Assembly: GCF_000764185.1 (NCBI RefSeq)
Contig: NZ_JQEC01000029.1
Span: 1 to 64,000, forward strand
Direction of reading: 5' to 3'
DNA: 64,000 nucleotides
Source of the DNA: Colwellia psychrerythraea
GTDB taxonomy: Bacteria > Pseudomonadota > Gammaproteobacteria > Enterobacterales > Alteromonadaceae
Below are positions 56,323 through 64,000 of this stretch, piece by piece. Every line of letters starts with the position of its first letter. The first letter of the stretch is position 1. Below the pieces are notes generated by a model. That model did not search any database. It had not been told where the DNA came from and saw only the letters and a list, made by a program, of their open reading frames with translations. Position numbers and translations under genes: made by a program.

Positions 56323-56802
56323 TTAGTCTTTCTTAAAGTGATCGTGACAACCGCCACACGTTTTACCAACACCACCAATGGCTTTTTTAATGGCACTTTC
56401 ATCGTTTGATTTAGCCGCTGTCATTAAATTAGCTGAAGCTAAAGTTAATTTATCAATGTCTTTGCTAAAGTGCTCAGGATCTTGCCAAATTTTGCCTAAA
56501 GCTTCTGTTTTAACATCAAACTTAGAGGTATCAGTACGTGTATAATCTGCGATCATTAAAGATAGTTGATTGATACGTGTGGCATGTTTTTCAACAGTTT
56601 TTGCATCAACTGGCACCTTTCCTTTAGCCATAGCGCCCAATGGCCCCATGTTACTGCCTAATAGCTTAAAGATAGATTGGCGTAACTCCGTAGCATAAAC
56701 AGCGTGTTTTTCAGAACTTGCTGGTTGGGCCACAACGGCAGTGGCAGCAACTAGACTGGTTGCAACGGTAATAGCTAAAATACTTTTTTTCAGGACATTC
56801 AT
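56323..56802 (-). CDS. Cytochrome c' (class II c-type cytochrome)
   Basis: This 159-residue precursor has a signal peptide (ILAITVATSLVAATAVVAQP). It has the four-helix plan, and the haem motif CGGCH lies near the C-terminus (VGKTCGGCHDHFKKD), as in class II cytochromes. An N-terminal helix has LRQSIFKLLGSNMGPLGAMA, typical of cytochrome c'. Such proteins bind NO or CO in the periplasm. It is monocistronic. Confidence 0.92.
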   Translation of the reverse strand: MNVLKKSILAITVATSLVAATAVVAQPASSEKHAVYATELRQSIFKLLGSNMGPLGAMAKGKVPVDAKTVEKHATRINQLSLMIADYTRTDTSKFDVKTEALGKIWQDPEHFSKDIDKLTLASANLMTAAKSNDESAIKKAIGGVGKTCGGCHDHFKKD

Positions 56803-57014
56803 CGATACTTCTCTCTTAATTATTATTTGATGACTTTTACTCGGCTAGTGTAGCGTAAAATCACGCCACAAAAAGCAACAACTTGTAACAAAAGTAAATC
56901 AGTAACAAGTTGATACTTAGGTTTTTAAATAACTTATAAACTATTCACTCTGCCTTTGATTAATGACAGCTTTTGATAAATAAGCTTGTATTAACGGGTA
57001 TTGAAATTAATCAA

Positions 57015-59495
57015 TTATTCTGAACCTCGCAAACTATATAAAGCAGGTTTGTTAATGTATGTCCGTAATGGTAAATAACAGGCATTAAAAGCAATGCCGC
57101 TAATCAATAGCAAGGTCAATAAAAATAAGGGTAATAAACTCACATTAATAATGCTTTCTAATTGTTCATTAAAGGCCATCATTAACCCGATTAAAATAAC
57201 GATACTAATAATTATGCCAATAATAACGGCTATTAGATTATCAAACACAATCAGATTTACAATGTCACGACGTTTCGCACCAAGTGCTAAACGGGTACCT
57301 ATTTCATAACGACGCATTTGTGTGCTGTAACTTAAAATTCCGTATAAGCCTAAAGCCGCTAACAAAATAGTTAATAAGGCTAATGTTCCTGTAGTAATTG
57401 CCGTTGCTCGCTCACTAAAAAGTAATTGTTGATGAATTTCAGCCACATCTTTCATCGAAAATAAAGCAAATAAACTAGTGACTTCATTTACTGCTGTTAT
57501 CACTTGCTCTCGGCTTAATGTTTGATTGGGTTTAAGCTTCACCGTCATGCTGATTGAATGCACAGAGCTAGGTACATAAGCACGCACAGGAATATTGCTA
57601 ACACCTGGCATTTTCATCCCTTTAACGATGCCGATGACAGTGAAAACTCCACGTTCATCCATTTTAAATTTCTTTCCTAACGCATAGTCTAAACTAGCGC
57701 CTTGAGGTACTACTTTTTTTGCTAAGGTGTCATTGATTATCATCACCATATTATCTATTTTACCTTCTGGCCCAGTAAAACCTTCACGAATATCACTTAC
57801 CGTAAAATAGTCACCTGCGAGTAATGGCTGCTCAATCAATTGAAAGTATGATTCATCTATCCATTTTACACCTGGAAGCATGTGTTCGTTGGTAGCAACA
57901 TTGGTTAACGCCATCTCATAAAAACCACTCAATGGTGATTGTGAATTACTGACCGCTGCAACTTGCGGCAGTGCTAATAGACTATTTTTTATCGCTGTGC
58001 CAAGTACTGGACCATCTATTTCTTCTTGTGTTGGCCTTCGCTTTGTCGAAAAATCAATATCAACAAAGTTAGCGGTATTAACACCTACCGGCTCATTAAT
58101 GACTTTAAGCGCTTCGGTAAATAAACTCAGATTACCAAAGACTAAAACACTCGCAATTGCTACTTGACTAACAATCAGCGAATAACGAACTTTTTTAGAT
58201 ATTTGCATATCAACGCCCTTACCGCTGCCATGTAAATGTTGGCTAATGGCTCGGTAGTTAATCATTTTATTGCCTAATAAAGCAAAAAATAGCGTAAACA
58301 TAGTCGCAAACAAAATGGCACTTGATAAAGTAAAAGTACTCAAGACCACTTCATCAACTCGAGGAAATACCTGCGCTAAATTTTGTTGTAATACTACAAA
58401 CCCAACGCTAGCGAAAATGAGGGCAATCATCAAAGATGCAAACATTAATAACGACGATTCAGCTAACAGTAATTTGAATAGTTGTGATTTTTTTGCCCCT
58501 ACTGCCGCAGAAATAGCGAGTGTTTTTTGTAATTGAGCCATACGGGCTATAAATAAGTTAGCAATATTACTACAAGCTATAAGCACCAAACCAAATACCC
58601 CAGCAAGCAACAATAAAACACTCTGCTGATGATTAGACAAAATGGCTGACTTTAACTGGCTTACCTGTATATCAACACGCCAACCATCATAAAATGCATC
58701 ACTTGCAACGCCCTCTTGCCACTTAGCATTAACTGAAGGCGACAGTTGCTGCTCAGCTTGTGCTGTTGAATTATTTTTATCCAGCTTAGCAACAAAAATT
58801 AAGTTCTCATTAATGCTACCCCAATCTTTTCTAGCGCGTGCACTTGTCCTATTAAAATCCCAGGTTAACCAAACTTGGCTTTTATAGCCGGCTTTAATTA
58901 ATTGAGGTTCAATAAATGATTGGGCACTCACCCCAATTACTTTAAAACTGACATCACGAAAACGTACTGTTTTACCTATAATATTCTCATCGTTATTAAA
59001 GGCTTGTTGCCAAGTATCAAAACTTAACACGGCCTCTGGTACATCATTTTTTATGTCGACATCTTTGGCGAAAGCTCGACCTAATTCCATCGGTACTTGA
59101 AACAATTCAAACCATGCTGGTGTTACATAAGTCGTTAACATAGTGGGCTGCGAAGTGTGTGATGTTAATATTTGTTTATCATAAGAACTTAAGGCAATGT
59201 CACTAAACAAAGTTTGATTGTTAACTAAATACATCATACTAGGATAACTAAACAGCGGGTCAGTACGACTACCGTCTTTTTTGGTCATTATATGATCCAC
59301 TTTAACCAAGTGCTCAGCATCGGGATACGGTAATGGCTTGAATAACATCACATAAGCTAATGTTAATACACATAACAATGCCCCCAGTGTTATTGACATA
59401 GTAGTGATAACACTAAAAACAAAACTCGGTGTTTGCTGCAAGCTTTTATAGGCTTGTTTTACTGAGTATGAGAGTGAAGAAAAAAATAAATTCAT
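57015..59495 (-). CDS. FtsX/MacB-type ABC permease, long form
   Basis: From ATG 59493-59495, with AAGGA upstream, it has 826 residues; the TTG 12 codons before is rejected. Segments: one at residues about 25-50, three between about 300 and 420, one near 445, and three at the C-terminus (740-815). Two MacB-like periplasmic domains lie between. The FtsX motifs are ARMAQLQKTLAISAAVGAKK in the first half and YEIGTRLALGAKRRDIVNLI in the second. Such duplicated permeases work with a separate MacB-type ATPase and an HlyD adaptor. It is in an operon with both. Confidence 0.92.
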   Translation of the reverse strand: MNLFFSSLSYSVKQAYKSLQQTPSFVFSVITTMSITLGALLCVLTLAYVMLFKPLPYPDAEHLVKVDHIMTKKDGSRTDPLFSYPSMMYLVNNQTLFSDIALSSYDKQILTSHTSQPTMLTTYVTPAWFELFQVPMELGRAFAKDVDIKNDVPEAVLSFDTWQQAFNNDENIIGKTVRFRDVSFKVIGVSAQSFIEPQLIKAGYKSQVWLTWDFNRTSARARKDWGSINENLIFVAKLDKNNSTAQAEQQLSPSVNAKWQEGVASDAFYDGWRVDIQVSQLKSAILSNHQQSVLLLLAGVFGLVLIACSNIANLFIARMAQLQKTLAISAAVGAKKSQLFKLLLAESSLLMFASLMIALIFASVGFVVLQQNLAQVFPRVDEVVLSTFTLSSAILFATMFTLFFALLGNKMINYRAISQHLHGSGKGVDMQISKKVRYSLIVSQVAIASVLVFGNLSLFTEALKVINEPVGVNTANFVDIDFSTKRRPTQEEIDGPVLGTAIKNSLLALPQVAAVSNSQSPLSGFYEMALTNVATNEHMLPGVKWIDESYFQLIEQPLLAGDYFTVSDIREGFTGPEGKIDNMVMIINDTLAKKVVPQGASLDYALGKKFKMDERGVFTVIGIVKGMKMPGVSNIPVRAYVPSSVHSISMTVKLKPNQTLSREQVITAVNEVTSLFALFSMKDVAEIHQQLLFSERATAITTGTLALLTILLAALGLYGILSYSTQMRRYEIGTRLALGAKRRDIVNLIVFDNLIAVIIGIIISIVILIGLMMAFNEQLESIINVSLLPLFLLTLLLISGIAFNACYLPLRTYINKPALYSLRGSE

Positions 59496-59520
59496 TACGC
59501 GCTTCCTTGTAGACTCAAAA

Positions 59521-60240
59521 TTAGTTGGCAATTTGCAATGAAGGTACTGTTAAAATAGCGCCATCAAGTAATTTTAACTGGATTTTAGCCATATCAGCGT
59601 AACGGGGATCATGGGTTACCATGCAAATAGTCGTGCCGTTTTCATTGAGCTGTGCGAGAACATCCATGACCTGGTCGCCACTTTTTGAGTCTAGGTTACC
59701 TGTTGGTTCATCAACTAATAAAATTGCAGGGTTTGTAACTAACGCACGGGCAATGGCAATGCGTTGCTGTTGACCACCTGATAGTTGATTAGGTTTATGA
59801 CTTGTTCTGTGTGTCATTGATACTTGCGCTAAACACTCATTTACTCGGTTTTTAATTGTTTCTACATTGGGTTTATTACGATGATAACGTAAAGGTAAAG
59901 CAACATTATCAAATACTGATAATTCATCGATAAGATTAAACGACTGAAATATAAAGCCTATTTTACTATTTCTTGTTTCCGCCGCTTGATCTAAGGATAA
60001 TTGACTAACATCTTCACCTTCAATGAAATATGTTCCTGATGTCGGCATATCTAACAATCCAAGCAATGATAAAAGCGTAGACTTGCCACAACCTGATGGG
60101 CCTGAAATTGAAATATAATCACCTTTATTGATGGTCAAGTTAATATCAGTTAACGCGTGTGTTTCTAACGCTTGTGTTTCAAATATCTTAGAAATATTGC
60201 TCATCTTTATCGCGATATTATTGTTTTTATTCTGATTCAT
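59521..60240 (-). CDS. MacB/LolD-type ABC ATPase
   Basis: This 239-residue ATPase has Walker A (GPSGCGKSTLLSLLGLLDMP) near residue 47, and QSFNLIDELSVFDNVALPLR near 92. The signature LSGGQQQRIAIARALVTNPA follows near 148, and the Walker B LLVDEPTGNLDSKSGDQVMD after it. It energises the permease encoded next, 25 bp downstream. The substrate may be a peptide, antibiotic or lipoprotein. Confidence 0.95.
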   Translation of the reverse strand: MNQNKNNNIAIKMSNISKIFETQALETHALTDINLTINKGDYISISGPSGCGKSTLLSLLGLLDMPTSGTYFIEGEDVSQLSLDQAAETRNSKIGFIFQSFNLIDELSVFDNVALPLRYHRNKPNVETIKNRVNECLAQVSMTHRTSHKPNQLSGGQQQRIAIARALVTNPAILLVDEPTGNLDSKSGDQVMDVLAQLNENGTTICMVTHDPRYADMAKIQLKLLDGAILTVPSLQIAN

Positions 60241-60326
60241 TGTTATTTCCTTATTAATCTTTATTTTTCTTTATTTTTCTTTTAAATTCGCTACTGAGTT
60301 ATTCCTATCAGATTCACCCAATCGGC

Positions 60327-61580
60327 TTAATCAATGGTTAACGTACTGACCGTTTCTTTAATGTTGGCTAGATCTGAGATAATAAATTGCTCATTCAATT
60401 TTACACCACTCAAGACTTCAATATATCGTCCCGCTTGTTGACCGAATTGAATAGACTGCTGTCTGGCTTGTTGGTTTGTTTTATCAACCTTATAAAGTGA
60501 TGAGTGTCTATCCGTTTTAATATTGGCAGGTCTTTTCAGATACAATATATTTTTTAGTTTAGTAATAGTGATCTGAGCATCAACATTAAGTTCAGGTCTG
60601 GCACTGGCCGGTAGTTTTTTCGATAACGATATTTCAATGCTAACGGTATTATTACTGACAAGAGGGTCAATACGAGTAACTTTCCCGATTATTTTGTCTG
60701 TACGGGTATCAATAACCGCCTGTTGCCCAAAGCTAATTTGCTGTGCTTGGCTTTGTGGTACTTTTATAATGGCCACTAAATCACTAACACTACCTATTAA
60801 ACCTATGGTCTGCCCTGCGATTAGATTTTGTCCAAGTTCAACAGATAACTTTTGTAAAACACCAGAAAACTCAGCTAGCACATCAAGACTTGTTAATCGT
60901 GATTGAGCGATCACTAAGCGACCTTCTTGTTGTTTTATTGCCTGCTTCATGATATTTATTGCTTCGCTGTGTACTTCTTTAAGTTGCTCGGTGCGCAATT
61001 TTAAAAATTCAATCTGTTGACGCAGCTGCACTTCATGTAGCCTCGTTTGTTCAAAGCTCAATGTAGAGATTATGCCTTTAGCCAAAAGCTGCTGCTCTGC
61101 TTTACGTTTCAACTCTGCACTTTGCAAGCTTGCTTTGATCCTTGCTAAATCAGCCTCATCCGACAATAACTCTCTTTTTTGTGTTAATTTCAATTGCCGT
61201 AAATTAGCCTTCCTTTGGGCAACTTGCTGTTGTTCATCATCAACCTGCTGTGGTAAAACGGGGTTCTCTAGACGTACAATAACACTACCTTTTTCAACTA
61301 AAGCGCCAGGTTTTAATATTATTTCTTTTACACGAGCATTAGTTAACGCACTGATGAGTAATTGTTTATTGGATATCAATTTGCCATAACCATCAACAAC
61401 AACATCTAAATCACCTTGCTGTACTGTTGCTATTAACAAGCTTTCTCGAGCAATAGTGATTTGTCCAAAACTCTTATTCACTGATAGCCAAAAAAGACTA
61501 ACGGATACAATAAGTGAAGTGATGAACCATTTATTGTGGTAAATGGCTTTTTTCGAAGTATCGCTTTTAATTTTGTCCAT
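60327..61580 (-). CDS. HlyD/MFP-family efflux adaptor
   Basis: This 417-residue periplasmic adaptor is anchored by one N-terminal segment (WFITSLIVSVSLFWLSVN). A lipoyl-like half motif (LISALTNARVKEIILKPGAL) precedes a coiled coil at residues about 105-215. The second half (GVLQKLSVELGQNLIAGQTI) and a beta-barrel follow. It is first in the operon with the ATPase and the permease, so it should link that pump to an outer-membrane channel. A sigma-54 promoter lies 43-59 bp upstream. Confidence 0.93.
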   Translation of the reverse strand: MDKIKSDTSKKAIYHNKWFITSLIVSVSLFWLSVNKSFGQITIARESLLIATVQQGDLDVVVDGYGKLISNKQLLISALTNARVKEIILKPGALVEKGSVIVRLENPVLPQQVDDEQQQVAQRKANLRQLKLTQKRELLSDEADLARIKASLQSAELKRKAEQQLLAKGIISTLSFEQTRLHEVQLRQQIEFLKLRTEQLKEVHSEAINIMKQAIKQQEGRLVIAQSRLTSLDVLAEFSGVLQKLSVELGQNLIAGQTIGLIGSVSDLVAIIKVPQSQAQQISFGQQAVIDTRTDKIIGKVTRIDPLVSNNTVSIEISLSKKLPASARPELNVDAQITITKLKNILYLKRPANIKTDRHSSLYKVDKTNQQARQQSIQFGQQAGRYIEVLSGVKLNEQFIISDLANIKETVSTLTID

Positions 61581-61622
61581 AACGGTAATATATTGCTTAA
61601 AAAATTATTCTTCACTACAGAT

Positions 61623-61639
61623 AGCCAGATTCATGCCAA
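61623..61639 (-). promoter_or_regulatory. Sigma-54 (-24/-12) promoter of the efflux operon
   Basis: On the minus strand TTGGCATGAATCTGGCT matches the consensus YTGGCACGRNNNTTGCW at all but two defined positions, with GG and GC at the right spacing. The start of transcription would fall near 61612, about 32 bp before the adaptor ATG. The sigma-54-dependent regulator encoded at 63478 is the obvious activator. Confidence 0.75.
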
Positions 61640-62051
61640 AAATAATTACAAACAATATCAGTAAGATAGGGGGTACGCGAAAATATAACTGTAAATAAAG
61701 TTCAATATCGGACGGTAGAGTTCGCTTTCGAAATAACGGGTAATACACTTAAGTTTAAATAAAAATATAAAAGTTAATGAAAATGAGTCAAGATTCAGCT
61801 TGTTTCCTACCATAGAAGGAAAAATAACTAAGATAATAACGTTAAGTTAAAAGAATCGAATTTATGGTCGAGCGGCTGAGATAAGGTTTTAGTGAGAATA
61901 ACTTTAATAGCTTAGTTAACCTGAACTATGGATAAGCAGCATTTACTCAATATTCTCCTTTATCCAATTATCAGCGTTAAAATATCGATAAATAATAAAG
62001 ATCCACCTGTTATCGACCTAAAACTGTTTAAATCTCGACTGAATAGCCAAG
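61640..62051. other. Upstream region of the efflux operon
   Basis: This gap holds no frame. Together with 61581-61639 it forms a 471-bp intergenic region. A dyad TTCGCTTTCGAA at 61721-61732, about 85-95 bp upstream of the promoter, is a candidate enhancer site for the sigma-54 regulator. No clear terminator follows the histidine kinase gene. Confidence 0.45.
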
Positions 62052-63467
62052 CTACACAGCCTTAACAGGCAAATAAATAGCGACAGTAATGCCCTGCTTA
62101 ACTTTTTTTGTTGAGTCGCTAGTTAAAGTATTCGTTGAGGCTTTACTTGATACATTGTTAACAATACTTATACTGCCCTGGTGCTGTTCAATAATATTTC
62201 GGCAAAAGCTTAAACCGATACCCTGTCCCTGCTCTTTGGTACTGTATAAGGGTACAAAAAGATTCGCTAAGTTGCTAAAACCATGACCATCATCAATCAC
62301 CTCAATTAATAGCATTTCAGTAAAATTATGTTGTCGACTAACTTGTTGGTTATTTTTTTGAAGGCCTGTTTGAATGCTTATTTGGATAGAAGCTTGACTA
62401 GCCGCCGCTTCTTTCGCATTTTTTAATAAATTAATAAATACTTGTGATAAAAAACTGTTATCGCCAATCATTGTTTCTACTCGGCTATCTAGCTGAACAG
62501 TGAATGCATGTTTATAATCGGTATTATATAAAGCCATAAGCGGGGCAAAAAAATCATTAACCGAAATTGTTTGATAATATAAGGTGGACTGTTTTGATAT
62601 TGACGCATAACGTTCTACAAAACTTTGCAAATGCATACACCGCTCTGTGATCACGGTTAGTGCCAATTTATCACGTTCATTACTGGCCTTATCCGCAAGA
62701 CTTTCTGCCATTGATGAAACCGGGGTTAAAGAATTTCGAATTTCATGCCCTAACACACGAATAATTTGTTGCCATGCATTGAGTTGACTGGCCCGTAGCG
62801 CTGACTGGATATCCACAAAAAACAAAAGTAAATGCTGCTCACCTGAATCAATAAACTCACTTTGCTTTATTTGCCAACATTCAGATTCATTATTTGTTTC
62901 CGCATCACTTACTTTAAAACACCATTGGCCTTCTTGCTTAGTTAAACCTATCAGCTGCGGAGAAGCATGACGAAACAACTGCCAAGGCTGCTTTTTTAAT
63001 TGATAGAAAGCCTCATTAGCAAACGTCAGCTGCTGTTTGGCATTAAAGACAAGAATAGGTGCATCAAGTTGAGCTATCAGTTGATAGACAAGAAAAACAT
63101 GCTGGTCGTAGCGAGATTTTTTAACTTGTAACTCGGCACTGAGTTCATTTAATTGTTGATGAAAGCTTGCCACCTGCCCTTGGCTGAACGATGCCCTGGC
63201 GTAGAGTTTATAATCTTCTTGGGCTATAGCATCGAGTTGTAAACTAGCACGCTGAAAGCTTTCTAATGTTTTAGCTTTTATGGCACTAGTTAAACGATAA
63301 ACGTAAATAAGTATCAGTACTTCGCTAAAAGCTATGCCCCACCACGGCCATGATAACTGCCAAGTTACTAAAAAAACCAAAAATAGCAGTGGTAGCATCA
63401 ACAAAATTAAGTGCTGATTTAAATACTGCTCTAATGAGCCAGCTTTAATACCGTATAATTTTGCCAT
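62052..63467 (-). CDS. Sensor histidine kinase (NtrY-like)
   Basis: This 471-residue protein has two N-terminal membrane segments (residues about 20-55). A PAS-like region follows (PILVFNAKQQLTFANEAFYQ near 140). The HisKA helix is VLGHEIRNSLTPVSSMAESL near 240, with the phosphorylated histidine. The ATPase part has an N box (FINLLKNAKEAAASQ) near 345, and G boxes VIDDGHGFSNL and GQGIGLSFCRNIIEQHQG. It follows the sigma-54 regulator gene by 10 bp, so the two form one operon and one signalling pair. Confidence 0.94.
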   Translation of the reverse strand: MAKLYGIKAGSLEQYLNQHLILLMLPLLFLVFLVTWQLSWPWWGIAFSEVLILIYVYRLTSAIKAKTLESFQRASLQLDAIAQEDYKLYARASFSQGQVASFHQQLNELSAELQVKKSRYDQHVFLVYQLIAQLDAPILVFNAKQQLTFANEAFYQLKKQPWQLFRHASPQLIGLTKQEGQWCFKVSDAETNNESECWQIKQSEFIDSGEQHLLLFFVDIQSALRASQLNAWQQIIRVLGHEIRNSLTPVSSMAESLADKASNERDKLALTVITERCMHLQSFVERYASISKQSTLYYQTISVNDFFAPLMALYNTDYKHAFTVQLDSRVETMIGDNSFLSQVFINLLKNAKEAAASQASIQISIQTGLQKNNQQVSRQHNFTEMLLIEVIDDGHGFSNLANLFVPLYSTKEQGQGIGLSFCRNIIEQHQGSISIVNNVSSKASTNTLTSDSTKKVKQGITVAIYLPVKAV

Positions 63468-63477
63468 CAGTTACACG

Positions 63478-64000
63478 TTAGACACTAAGGTCATGCTTTT
63501 CTAATCGTCTGTACATCGAAGATTTCGTCAATCCTAATAAAATAGCGGCTTGTGGGATATTATCATTTGTCTTTAGTAAGGCTTGCTTAATTAGATTCAG
63601 TTCAGCTTTTTCTAGCGTCATAAAAGGAAATTTATCATCCTCAACAATTTCTTGATTTGCAGGGTTTAATTGATTCTTAACACTAGGTTGCTTAATGCTA
63701 GTACGAAGCGGTAAATCATCCACAGTGATTTTTCGATGCTTACATAACAACACAGCGCGCTCAATTAAGTGACTTAATTCGCGAATATTGCCCGGCCAGT
63801 GATAAGCCAATAAGGCACTTTGTGCTTCATCAACAAGCAGACAGTTCTCTAAATTATATTTAGTGACAAATTTATCAATAAAAAATTGTGCTAACGGCAC
63901 AATATCATCAATTCGCTGTGCTAAAGAAGGCAAATTAAATTCTAAAGTATTTAACCGGTAATAAAGGTCTTCCCTAAATTTATCATCATGAATAAGTGAG
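63478..64000 (-). CDS. Sigma-54-dependent response regulator, C-terminal part (cut by window end)
   Basis: The readable 174 residues begin inside the AAA+ domain (HDDKFREDLYYRLNTLEFNL) and continue through the arginine-finger helices (LLAYHWPGNIRELSHLIERA near the window-relative middle). They end in a Fis-type HTH (AAILLGLTKSSMYRRLEKHD). The reading frame continues to base 64000, so the receiver and the AAA+ start are outside. Its stop lies 10 bp before the kinase gene. It probably activates the sigma-54 promoter at 61623. Confidence 0.94.
   Translation of the reverse strand, partial: SLIHDDKFREDLYYRLNTLEFNLPSLAQRIDDIVPLAQFFIDKFVTKYNLENCLLVDEAQSALLAYHWPGNIRELSHLIERAVLLCKHRKITVDDLPLRTSIKQPSVKNQLNPANQEIVEDDKFPFMTLEKAELNLIKQALLKTNDNIPQAAILLGLTKSSMYRRLEKHDLSV

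Overview
The window is AT-rich chromosomal DNA of a gammaproteobacterium. The gene set (RecBCD in the order recC-recB-recD, Bpt, Aat, AsnB, NhaD, DUF3570/DUF4266/ApbE, DUF5062) and the codon style point to a marine Alteromonadales bacterium, most likely Colwellia or a close relative. The genus is inferred from protein style only; there is no rRNA in the window. I saw no tRNA, rRNA or CRISPR array.

Layout. 1-1269: a complete IS3-family insertion sequence with a -1 frameshift site. 1270-3162: a minus-strand array of four integron gene cassettes separated by attC sites and lacking an integrase; the IS sits inside the last attC. 3268-10049: a minus-strand housekeeping block (serS, crcB, rarA, lolA, ftsK). 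10365-15406: lrp divergent from ald, then trxB, aat, bpt and infA. 15580-26428: a VOC protein, a membrane protein, a MITE-like repeat and recD-recB-recC. 26716-31472: a four-gene operon that looks like the Vibrio almEFG lipid A aminoacylation system joined to an MsbA-type exporter. 31541-36434: a DUF4870-like protein, then moxR, a DUF58 gene and a tgpA-type transglutaminase gene. 36501-44888: aroG, small genes, an apbE/DUF3570/DUF4266 operon, nhaD and a solute-binding protein.

45100-48800 is a second accessory region on the plus strand. It holds degenerate integron cassettes with attC-like sites, one of them closely resembling a site in the first array, plus broken genes. A cupin/DUF2938/MerR unit with a MerR-type promoter lies between them. 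49080-56802: asnB, an amidohydrolase, a b-type cytochrome, DUF4105 and DUF3015 proteins and a cytochrome c'. 57015-64000: an HlyD/ABC-ATPase/FtsX-type permease efflux operon downstream of a histidine kinase and a sigma-54-dependent regulator cut by the window end. A good -24/-12 (sigma-54) promoter sits just upstream of the HlyD gene, which links the regulator to the pump.

Most notable: (1) dispersed, integrase-less attC cassette arrays on both strands, carrying a probable T6SS immunity protein and a YggL-like protein; (2) the alm-like operon with its own ABC exporter; (3) the sigma-54 and MerR-type promoters that tie regulators to neighbouring operons.
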